Shown here in pieces: positions 14,828-22,322 of a stretch of 26,770 nucleotides of DNA; positions within the stretch are counted from its first letter, which is position 1; every line of letters begins with the position of its first letter. The DNA is from Methanobrevibacter sp. UBA412 (GTDB lineage: Archaea > Methanobacteriota > Methanobacteria > Methanobacteriales > Methanobacteriaceae). The position numbers and the translations under genes were made by a program. The stretch covers positions 1 to 26,770 of the forward strand of contig DAGJ01000007.1 of the NCBI GenBank assembly GCA_002495685.1, written 5' to 3'. The notes under the pieces were generated by a model. The model had not been told where the DNA came from. It searched no databases and worked only from the letters and a program-made list of their open reading frames with translations.

Positions 14828-16924
14828 TTAAATATTGATTCCAGCATAATTCAATAAAGCATTCATCATATTAAAAGACTTGTTAACAGTTCCACTTGCG
14901 ATAGTTCCATGAGAAGTTAAAACTTCACAAGTTACTGCAGGAATACTATTAAGATTACAAACATCTTCAACAGCACCTTCATATTCACTACCGGCATAAC
15001 TGTAAATGATTTTAGAAACACTACATTTACTAGCAATATAAGAAGCTATAGTTGCACTTTCACTAGTTGGTTTATAAGTACCAAAAACAGTATTTGCACC
15101 AGGATTTCCTCCAGGTTGAGTGCAATGGAAATCTCCAAAAATATTAGTACCTAAACTTTTAGCAATTTTAATAAGGTTATTACTTACAGTTCCATCTACG
15201 TTAGCTACACTATTTAAATTAACACCATTAAAATATCGAGTACTGGTAGCTGCACTAGCTGGACATAAATCACAAACTACATATATTGTACCATTAATTT
15301 TACTTTGATCTAGATTAGCAAGAATATTAATAAGTTTAAAAGTAGCAGCAATAGATGATAATTCATTTCCATGAACACCTGCATTAATAAACACTGTTTT
15401 TCCATTTCCATTTCCAAAAGTAAGTAAAACAGTACCATTTTTACTTGCATCTAATACTTGAGTAGTTAAACTAGTAGATTCAATATTATTCATTAAAACA
15501 CTATTTTTAGTTAAATCCCCACCAGTTCCCCAAAGAAGAGTAGTTAAAGTATATGAACCAGAGCTTGTTTTTATAACCTCTGTAACTCCTCCTTTTTTCA
15601 TAATATTTGTATTCACAGCAATACTTGAAGGAAGAACATTATTTTGATTATAATAACTTAATGTTTCAGCAAATATATTTACATAATTTTCATAGGAAAT
15701 TTTTCCAATACCATTACTAGAATCATAATTTGCTGCACGATTATTTTTAATAATATAACTTTCTATTCGTGATGCCATAGAAACAATATCATCTTTTGAT
15801 AAAGTTCCAGTTAAACTTTCAATATTACAATTTTTCGCATTTGAAACATTTGTAATTTCAATATCCTCTTTAGATCCATTATTTATTTCAATTATTGCTT
15901 TTGTCATTAAATCTAAAAATTGTGCAATACTAAAATTTTTATTATTTAAATTTATAGTTGAAGGTAAAGTACCATTAACGACAATATAATTTTTTAAAAA
16001 TGAAGCTGTAGTTAATATGCTATTAAGGCTAACATAATTATCATTAGTAGTTTCATTAAGACTATAAACTATCATTGAATTAATTATACTATCTGCTGCA
16101 GGGTAACTATATTTGGTATTGTTAAATCCATAAAATGAACTTTCAGTAGTATAATCTCCAGGATAAAGGTTAATCTGTAAACTATATTCTCCATAAATAT
16201 CTGTTGTAGCCCAATAAACTTTACTCTGATTATCTGAAAGTCTAGTTAAATTAAGACTAATATGCATACCTATAAGTGGGTTTCCATCACTATCTTTTAA
16301 AGTACCTGTGAAATTCAAACCTTCTCCATAAGTTTCATAAAAATCATTTGCATTTAAATAATTACCTGATAAAACTTTAATAATATTATTAATAGTAATA
16401 TTTTGATAAGAACTTGTTACATAATAAAGTCCGGGCCCTAAATTGATACTTAAACTTGCTTCGCCACTATCATTGGTTAAACAAGTATATGTAATATTTT
16501 TCCCATAACTATTTGCTAAATTAATTGATATGTTCTGATTATTTAATACATTACCATCATTATCAGTTAATTTAGTTATGAATGAGTCATTATAACAATA
16601 ATATTTAGTGAGATTGTCTGCTGTTAAAATTGCATTTGAATTATCACTTAAAATATTATTAACTTGATTATTTTCTAAATTATTTGTATTAGTATTATTG
16701 TATTTTTCATTTGAAATAGATTGAATACTATCTTTGTTATTATCTGAAATTCCTAATATTGTAGTATTAACATCTTCAACTATTCCAATATTATCATTGT
16801 TACTTATATCTTCTTTTGAAAAATCTGTAACATTTTCATTTGCAGAGATACAAGATAAGCTACTAACAATGATAAAACTAAAAATTAAAAAAGATATCAT
16901 AAGTTTTAAACGATTTTTTTTCAT
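14828..16924 (-). CDS. Surface protein: Ig-like domains, pseudomurein-binding repeats, M14-like metallopeptidase domain
   Basis: A 698-residue secreted protein. Residues 1-28 form a signal peptide (MKKNRLKLM, then a hydrophobic run to SCISA). A Asn/Ser-rich linker is followed by Ig-like/carboxypeptidase-regulatory-like domains at about 104-185 and 193-275. Two segments, about 296-350 and 380-438, match pseudomurein-binding repeats (AxxhxxYIxxNxxLPxxI, FLDLMTKAI). The C-terminal domain (455-698) is M14/aspartoacylase-like: H518 and E521 in HGNE, H600 in DFH, E667 as possible general base. The Asn-Arg expected for substrate carboxylate binding reads N571-S572. GAGGTG lies five bases before the ATG, and a TTTATATAG box A sits upstream. 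Likely held in the pseudomurein wall; hydrolysis of wall peptides is inferred. Confidence 0.8.
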   Translation of the reverse strand: MKKNRLKLMISFLIFSFIIVSSLSCISANENVTDFSKEDISNNDNIGIVEDVNTTILGISDNNKDSIQSISNEKYNNTNTNNLENNQVNNILSDNSNAILTADNLTKYYCYNDSFITKLTDNDGNVLNNQNISINLANSYGKNITYTCLTNDSGEASLSINLGPGLYYVTSSYQNITINNIIKVLSGNYLNANDFYETYGEGLNFTGTLKDSDGNPLIGMHISLNLTRLSDNQSKVYWATTDIYGEYSLQINLYPGDYTTESSFYGFNNTKYSYPAADSIINSMIVYSLNETTNDNYVSLNSILTTASFLKNYIVVNGTLPSTINLNNKNFSIAQFLDLMTKAIIEINNGSKEDIEITNVSNAKNCNIESLTGTLSKDDIVSMASRIESYIIKNNRAANYDSSNGIGKISYENYVNIFAETLSYYNQNNVLPSSIAVNTNIMKKGGVTEVIKTSSGSYTLTTLLWGTGGDLTKNSVLMNNIESTSLTTQVLDASKNGTVLLTFGNGNGKTVFINAGVHGNELSSIAATFKLINILANLDQSKINGTIYVVCDLCPASAATSTRYFNGVNLNSVANVDGTVSNNLIKIAKSLGTNIFGDFHCTQPGGNPGANTVFGTYKPTSESATIASYIASKCSVSKIIYSYAGSEYEGAVEDVCNLNSIPAVTCEVLTSHGTIASGTVNKSFNMMNALLNYAGINI

Positions 16925-16980
16925 TATACACCTCTATTTTTTTTTAAAAAATTCACTTAATTAATTTTTTATTCTATTAA

Positions 16981-16990
16981 CTATATAAAA
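16981..16990 (-). promoter_or_regulatory. Box A promoter of the pseudomurein-binding surface protein
   Basis: Read on the minus strand this is TTTTATATAG, preceded by CCGAA, a good archaeal TATA box with a BRE-like purine element. The predicted start near 16960 gives a leader of roughly 35 bases that contains GAGGTG just before the ATG at 16924. Confidence 0.6.
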
Positions 16991-17043
16991 TTCGGAGTTT
17001 TAAAAAAGTTTGATATATTACTTTTAGATAAAATTTTAAAATT

Positions 17044-17072
17044 AAAAAAAAATTAAAAAAGGAGAAAAAAAA
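17044..17072 (-). terminator. U-rich terminator after the beta-helix surface protein
   Basis: On the minus strand, runs of eight, six and nine T's follow the stop codon within 30 bases, separated by CTCC and AA. Such T tracts are sufficient for archaeal termination. This separates the two paralogous surface-protein genes. Confidence 0.55.
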
Positions 17073-17073
17073 T

Positions 17074-19464
17074 TTAAAAGTTTGGATTACTATCTAAACT
17101 TACATTAAATCCATTATACATTAAAAATCCAATTTGGAAATTATAAGAGATTTGTGTACTACTACGTGTAATGGTATTATGTAATACAACAACTTCGCCA
17201 GTAATAGCTGGAATTCCTGCTATATTAACATTATCTTGTAATGCAGTTGGATAAACTTCTCCAGCATAAGTTACAATTTGAGTATCATATCCAGAAATCT
17301 TTGAAATATAATTGGCCATTACAGCACTTTCATTATTAGGACTGTAAGCACCCATAATGACATTATTTCCAGGTAATCCTCCTGGTTTAGTAGTGTGCAT
17401 ATCGGCAAAAGCATCAATATTTAAACTAAGTGCTAATTTAACTAAGTTATTAGCAACAGATCCTGAAATTGTAGCTTGTCTGTTTGGATCAACACCATTA
17501 TATTCACGTACTCCTAATTGAGCAGTATATGGTATTAAATCACAAATCATATAAATAGTACCATTGATTTCTTTCATATTAGATAAATATTCAGCTATTT
17601 GATAAGCTGCAGCTTGTGAAGATAATTCATTTCCATGAATTCCTGCATTGATAAATACTGTACGACCATTTCCATTACCGAATTTCACAAGAACTGTTCC
17701 TTGTTTTTCAGCATTAATTATTTCATCAACAATACCTCCACGAGAAGTAGTACTAGTTATGTAATTATATAATATACTATTTTTAGTAATATCTCCACCA
17801 GTTCCCCAATTAAGAATACTTAAACTGTAACCTTTACTTACAACAATATTAGTAGTTATACTACTTCCACCATAACTTGCAGTAGCTATATAATTTCCAC
17901 TAGCTAAATTAATAGGTAAAAATGCAATTCCATTAACATCTGTAGTTGACCAGTAAGTTTTATTAAGATTACTATTAGCAACTCTAAGATTAATTGCAAT
18001 ATGTTGACCAATAACAGTTATATTTGGAGTTGCAAGAGTAACAGTATAATTTGCAGCTTCACCAAAGTTAATATTTAAATCATCAGCAGTTAAACCAACT
18101 TTAAGAACTTTCATACTATTATTAGTATTACTGCCAATATAACCAGATTTATCATTGTCATAATATGCTCCAGCAGTATATAATCCAGGTGCAAGGTTTA
18201 TTTGAAGTTGTGCATATCCTTCATTGTCAGTTGTAGCCCAATAAATTTTACTTGCATTATCACTTAATCTTGTTAAGTTTAAACCTATATGTTGTCCTAT
18301 AATTGGATTACCTAAAATATCAGTTAATTTTACTGTAAAATTTTTCCCTTCACCAAAATATTCTTCAAAATCATCACCGAAAAGTAAAGTATTTTTAGGA
18401 ATTTCTGTAATATTTAAAAGGAAATAAACAGTTTGATTATCAATTTTTGCAGTAATATTAATTATTCCAATTTCATTACTTAAAAAAATTGTAGTTAAAG
18501 AACCATCATTTAAATATCCTTCTTTAACACTATAATTCCCATTATCGGTATTAAATTTAACATAATCAGAAGGTAATTCAAGACCTAAATAAAATGTTTT
18601 ATTAGTTTTAGTATCAATATAAGAATTTAAATTAACTACAATAGGAGTAGTTGTATTAACCATCACATTATCATAAGAGTTCATTGTTGCAATTACGAAG
18701 AAATCAGTGTTTACATTACTTAAATTATTTATTTCGGGTAAATTTTTACCCCACCAATTAAAATTAACATTAGATTTATCAGTATTTGTTACATAAATCA
18801 CTTTATTAGTTAATGAGTTTCCTTTAATTATATTATAATTAATGGTTGCAGTTCCAGCATAAATACCACTACCTGTGTTAGCAGTATTGTTAATTAGTTG
18901 ACTGGTTATTATATTTACATCCCCAGTAGTGTAAACCGCTCCTCCATTATTAGCACTATTATTAATTAAATTACTTCCACTAATTTGAATATTTCCACCA
19001 TTCAAAGCATATACTGCACCTCCATTTAGGGTGGTCTTTCCATTAACTAAATTTAAATTGTTTAATGTTAATGTTCCAGTACCAGCATAATTAATTATTC
19101 TAGCACTATTACATCCATCAATGGTGAAATTATTACCATTTATTTTATAATTCTCATTTGAAATGGTGATTCCATTAATATAGGCGGAATCAGTGGCAAT
19201 ATTATATTTATAATTTTTATCTAAAGTTATAGAATTGTTGTTTGAATTAATAAGATTTTGTAAATCAGAAAAAGATCCTGAATTAGAATCTGAAATTACA
19301 TTTTCTGTAGAACTTATTTGATTTTCATCAGCAACACTAATAGTTTCTAAATTTGAAACATTATCATTACTTAAAAGATTATTATTTGCATCAGAAACAA
19401 TATTATTAGTGTCTGCAGCGGAAACAACACCTAAACTACAAATAATTAATATAAAAATGCTCAC
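17074..19464 (-). CDS. Asn-rich adhesin-like surface protein: beta-helix, Ig-like domains, M14-like metallopeptidase domain
   Basis: A secreted protein, 796 residues from the GTG at 19464. After a hydrophobic signal segment and Asn/Ser-rich linker, residues about 65-240 look like a right-handed beta-helix (repeated NGGAVY/NNSANNGGAVYTTG units) ending in the NWWG seen in methanogen adhesin-like proteins. Ig-like domains follow at about 360-453 and 458-545. The C-terminal domain (547-796) is M14/aspartoacylase-like with H610 and E613 (HGNE), R653, N661-R662 (DPNR), H690 (DMH) and E757, so its active site looks complete. GTG 19464 is only the conservative start: the frame is open upstream to a GAGGTG at 19499-19504, and a start near 19488 (an ATT codon) would restore a charged signal-peptide N-terminus. 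Confidence 0.78.
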   Translation of the reverse strand: MSIFILIICSLGVVSAADTNNIVSDANNNLLSNDNVSNLETISVADENQISSTENVISDSNSGSFSDLQNLINSNNNSITLDKNYKYNIATDSAYINGITISNENYKINGNNFTIDGCNSARIINYAGTGTLTLNNLNLVNGKTTLNGGAVYALNGGNIQISGSNLINNSANNGGAVYTTGDVNIITSQLINNTANTGSGIYAGTATINYNIIKGNSLTNKVIYVTNTDKSNVNFNWWGKNLPEINNLSNVNTDFFVIATMNSYDNVMVNTTTPIVVNLNSYIDTKTNKTFYLGLELPSDYVKFNTDNGNYSVKEGYLNDGSLTTIFLSNEIGIINITAKIDNQTVYFLLNITEIPKNTLLFGDDFEEYFGEGKNFTVKLTDILGNPIIGQHIGLNLTRLSDNASKIYWATTDNEGYAQLQINLAPGLYTAGAYYDNDKSGYIGSNTNNSMKVLKVGLTADDLNINFGEAANYTVTLATPNITVIGQHIAINLRVANSNLNKTYWSTTDVNGIAFLPINLASGNYIATASYGGSSITTNIVVSKGYSLSILNWGTGGDITKNSILYNYITSTTSRGGIVDEIINAEKQGTVLVKFGNGNGRTVFINAGIHGNELSSQAAAYQIAEYLSNMKEINGTIYMICDLIPYTAQLGVREYNGVDPNRQATISGSVANNLVKLALSLNIDAFADMHTTKPGGLPGNNVIMGAYSPNNESAVMANYISKISGYDTQIVTYAGEVYPTALQDNVNIAGIPAITGEVVVLHNTITRSSTQISYNFQIGFLMYNGFNVSLDSNPNF

Positions 19465-19498
19465 TAGTACTATTTTATTTAATTTAATAATTTTTATT

Positions 19499-19504
19499 CA
19501 CCTC
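19499..19504 (-). promoter_or_regulatory. Ribosome binding site that disputes the GTG start of the beta-helix protein
   Basis: GAGGTG on the minus strand lies 34 bases before the GTG at 19464, too far to serve it, but 7 and 10 bases before in-frame ATT codons at 19491-19489 and 19488-19486. No ATG, GTG or TTG is present at the expected distance in this frame. Confidence 0.6.
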
Positions 19505-19580
19505 GAAAAAATTTTTTAATTAAATTTTATAATAGTATAATTAATTTTGTTGGATTTGATTTATTAATTTAATTGTTTAT

Positions 19581-19605
19581 AAAAAAAATAGTAAAAAATA
19601 GTAAA
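19581..19605 (-). terminator. U-rich stretch after the methyltransferase triplet
   Basis: Downstream of the last methyltransferase stop, the minus strand carries runs of T6 and T8, within a repeated ACTATTTTTT unit. This is a plausible archaeal terminator before the surface-protein promoter region. Confidence 0.4.
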
Positions 19606-19616
19606 ATTTAAAAACA

Positions 19617-20438
19617 TTATATCTCTTTTTTCCACCAAATAAGAATCCAATCTCCTTTATTATTTGGGTTTTCCCATTTGCCTTCGCTGTTTTGTATTAA
19701 ATTCTTTTTAAAATGATTATTTAACTTTTCACGCTCTTTATCTGAAACTTTACCTATTCTCCAATTAAAACGTTCAATTGCTTCATCTATACTATCATAA
19801 CCTTTAACACTTTCACATTCAAGATTAATAACATTAGGATGAATTCCCATACTATTTAACAAGTTAAATATAATTATATATTCATCAAATTTTCTAGGTA
19901 CTTTCTTACCAATTGCTTCAAGAGCTTTATTTTCTTCTTTACGATTATTAGGCCCATAAAAACTTATATAAACATATTTTCGAGCAATATCATTTAAATT
20001 ACTCAAAACTTCTTTCATATTATAAGCACTGTTAATAGAACGAGAAGCTACAATAACATCATATTGTCCAATATTATCTTTATTTAAAGTTAAAATATCT
20101 TGTCTTAAAGTAATAATATTACTTAAACCCTCATCAATCATTTTGGCTTGAATTGAATCTAACATTTTATCTGATTTATCAACCGCCAAAAGATGACCAG
20201 ACTTTTTAGCTAAAGGTATAGTAATAGTACCTTCACCACAACCTAAGTCCATAACACTATCACTAGGTGAAACTTTCACATGATTAAGTAATTTAATTGG
20301 GTAATCATCCTTTTCAATCCACTTGCCAAACTTATCAGCTATTTCATTCCAATCTTTCTTTTCACGCTTTTTTTCACCAAGTTCTTTTTTCCAAATATAA
20401 TCCCAGTCAATATCTTCAATATTTTCTTCACTTTTCAT
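19617..20438 (-). CDS. SAM-dependent methyltransferase, third of a tandem triplet
   Basis: A 273-residue class I methyltransferase-like protein of unknown substrate. The SAM-binding motif I is VMDLGCGEGT (62-71) with the acidic strand-2 residue in LLAVDKS. The motif after strand 4 is IVASRSINS, followed by YISFYGPNN. It shares with its two upstream paralogs an N-terminal IDWxYxWKKE segment, a KDW/DDY region (29-46) and the C-terminal end GDWILIWWKK. No transmembrane or signal segment is seen. It lies 28 bases after the second copy, with a weak AAGGGAT before the ATG, so all three genes are probably one transcript. Low divergence of ends and motif spacing indicates tandem duplication. Confidence 0.8.
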   Translation of the reverse strand: MKSEENIEDIDWDYIWKKELGEKKREKKDWNEIADKFGKWIEKDDYPIKLLNHVKVSPSDSVMDLGCGEGTITIPLAKKSGHLLAVDKSDKMLDSIQAKMIDEGLSNIITLRQDILTLNKDNIGQYDVIVASRSINSAYNMKEVLSNLNDIARKYVYISFYGPNNRKEENKALEAIGKKVPRKFDEYIIIFNLLNSMGIHPNVINLECESVKGYDSIDEAIERFNWRIGKVSDKEREKLNNHFKKNLIQNSEGKWENPNNKGDWILIWWKKEI

Positions 20439-20466
20439 TTTAGATAATCCCTTTTTTTCAAAATAT

Positions 20467-21315
20467 TTATATTTCCATTTGATCTTCTTTTTTCCACCAA
20501 ATCAACATCCAATCTGGTTTATCCAATGGATTAAAAAGTTTTTTAGTTTTACTATCTACTTGTAATGTTTTACTTAAAAATTCATGTAATTGGCCTTTTT
20601 CCTTATCGCTATAATTGTCTAGTTTCCATTTACCATTAACCATAGCTTCATCAATATCATCATATGTTCTAACTGGACCCACATCTAAATTTATAACATT
20701 TGCATAAATTCCTATTTGTTCTAATAAATTTAATAATAAAACATATGATGGATGGTCAGTGTAATTTTTATCAATAAAATTATAAAATTCCTTTTCCATT
20801 CTCCAATTATTAGGTCCAAAAAAAGTTATAAACACATATTTGTTAGCTATTTCATTTAAATTAATTAATAAATCTTCCATTTCTGGAAATGAATTGATAC
20901 TTCTTGAAGCAAGAACAATATCTTTATGACCAATACTATCTAAATTAATATCTGAAATATCCATTTCTATAGTTTCAATATTATTAATGCTTTTTTCTCG
21001 GATTCTTTTGTCAAATAATTCAATCATTTTTTTAGAAGAGTCTACTGAGGTAATATTTTTAACTTTTTCGCTTAAGGGAATACTTACAGAGCCTTCACCA
21101 GCACCAATATCTAATAATGAATCAGATTTATCTAAAATTAAATTATTAATTAATTTATCTGTATAATCATCTTTAGCATTTAATTTTTCATATGGCTCTG
21201 CAGCTTTATCCCAATTTTTATTAGCACCTAAATTGCCTTTTTCTTTTAATCCTTCTTTCCAAAAATAATTCCAATCTATATCATTAATATTCTCTATTTT
21301 AATTTTAAATAACAT
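20467..21315 (-). CDS. SAM-dependent methyltransferase, second of a tandem triplet
   Basis: The 282-residue middle paralog. Motif I is LLDIGAGEGSV (67-77), differing from the other two copies in having GAGEG instead of GCGEG; the acidic loop is ITSVDSSKK. The strand-4 motif is VLASRSINSF and the following YVFITFFGPNNW is shared with the first copy. The shared N-terminal IDWNYFWKE and C-terminal PDWMLIWWKKE are present, with six extra residues at the end. GAGGAAAT precedes the ATG. It begins 26 bases after the first copy's stop. Substrate unknown; all catalytic SAM-binding features appear intact. Confidence 0.8.
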   Translation of the reverse strand: MLFKIKIENINDIDWNYFWKEGLKEKGNLGANKNWDKAAEPYEKLNAKDDYTDKLINNLILDKSDSLLDIGAGEGSVSIPLSEKVKNITSVDSSKKMIELFDKRIREKSINNIETIEMDISDINLDSIGHKDIVLASRSINSFPEMEDLLINLNEIANKYVFITFFGPNNWRMEKEFYNFIDKNYTDHPSYVLLLNLLEQIGIYANVINLDVGPVRTYDDIDEAMVNGKWKLDNYSDKEKGQLHEFLSKTLQVDSKTKKLFNPLDKPDWMLIWWKKEDQMEI

Positions 21316-21341
21316 TATAATTTCCTCTTAATTAATTATTT

Positions 21342-22166
21342 TTATTTTTCCCACCAAATTAACACCCAATCTGCTTTATCATTTGGATTAAAATATTTGC
21401 CTGTTTTTGGATTTTTAACCATAATTTTATTAATATACTCATAAAATATTTTTAATTCTTTGTCAGTTAATAATTCTCTTCTCCATTTACCCGATTCACA
21501 GGCTTCCTCAATACTAGAATACTCTCTAGATTTTCCAATATTTAAGTTTAAAACATTAGGGTAAATATTTTTACTTATAAGAATATTAAAAAAATAATCA
21601 TGTGAAGGAAAATCATTAAAAGGTTTTCCAATTTTTTCATAAAAATCCTTTTCTAACTTCCAATTATTTGGTCCAAATAAAGTAACATAAACCCTTTTAT
21701 TAGCAATTTTATTAATATTATCTAAAACATTTCCAATATCAACGATACTGTTTAAACATCTAGAAGCAATAACAATATCAAATTTGCCTAATTTTTCAAC
21801 ATTTAAATTATTCAAATCCATTTTAATTGTTTTAACATTATTAATATTCATTTTTTCGCATTTATCATTTAATATTTCAAGCATTTTTTTAGAAGAATCT
21901 ATTCCTGTTACAGTTTTAACTTTTTTTGCAATAGGTAATGTAATACTTCCTTCACCGCAACCTAAATCAAGAACACTGTCCTCTTTATTCAAATCTAATT
22001 CTTGGATAAAACGAGTATGATAATCATCTCGTTTTGCAGATTTACCAAAATGGGGTGCAGCTTTATCCCAATCTTTATTACGATCAATTTTTTGTTTTAA
22101 TTTTTCACTCCAAAAATATACCCAATCAATATCTTTAGGAGTTTTAATACAATCATCTTTTTTCAT
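21342..22166 (-). CDS. SAM-dependent methyltransferase, first of a tandem triplet
   Basis: The 274-residue promoter-proximal paralog. Motif I is VLDLGCGEGSITLP (65-78), with TGIDSSKKM after it, IVIASRCLNS as the strand-4 motif and YVTLFGPNNW beyond. N-terminal IDWVYFWSEKL and C-terminal ADWVLIWWEK match the other two copies. The fold is standard for small-molecule methyltransferases, but the target cannot be told. Transcription probably starts from a TATAAATA-like box on the minus strand near 22210-22218, divergent from gltX. A GTGATG lies seven bases before the ATG. Confidence 0.8.
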   Translation of the reverse strand: MKKDDCIKTPKDIDWVYFWSEKLKQKIDRNKDWDKAAPHFGKSAKRDDYHTRFIQELDLNKEDSVLDLGCGEGSITLPIAKKVKTVTGIDSSKKMLEILNDKCEKMNINNVKTIKMDLNNLNVEKLGKFDIVIASRCLNSIVDIGNVLDNINKIANKRVYVTLFGPNNWKLEKDFYEKIGKPFNDFPSHDYFFNILISKNIYPNVLNLNIGKSREYSSIEEACESGKWRRELLTDKELKIFYEYINKIMVKNPKTGKYFNPNDKADWVLIWWEK

Positions 22167-22209
22167 AAAAAATCATCACATTTTTTTAAAATGAATTATT
22201 ATTGTAATA

Positions 22210-22218
22210 TATTTATAA
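22210..22218 (-). promoter_or_regulatory. TATA-like box for the methyltransferase operon
   Basis: TTATAAATA on the minus strand, about 48 bases before the first methyltransferase ATG, predicts a leader of about 23 bases. It is the best candidate in the divergent gap, but the surrounding sequence is nearly all A/T. Confidence 0.35.
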
Positions 22219-22265
22219 TGTTATTAACATATGTATATTTAATGAAATTAATTAAAGACTAATTT

Positions 22266-22274
22266 TTTATATAA
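22266..22274 (+). promoter_or_regulatory. Box A promoter of gltX
   Basis: TTTATATAA is a near-consensus box A about 53 bases before the gltX ATG, predicting a leader of about 27 bases. It faces away from the methyltransferase promoter in the same 156-base gap. Confidence 0.5.
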
Positions 22275-22322
22275 TCTTATTTTTATTAATTTTTGAAAAA
22301 AATTTTTATTTTGTTGATATTT

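Noticed and set aside
15120..15308. Plus-strand frames opposite the surface-protein and methyltransferase genes
   Set aside because: They are antisense shadows with no start signals and no recognisable protein features.
14828..19464. CRISPR array or phage region
   Set aside because: No regularly spaced direct repeats, integrase, capsid or cas-like genes are present; the repetitiveness is within protein domains only.
22293..22322. TTG-started extension of gltX
   Set aside because: It adds a hydrophobic stretch not seen in GluRS proteins, and the ATG at 22323 gives the expected N-terminus.
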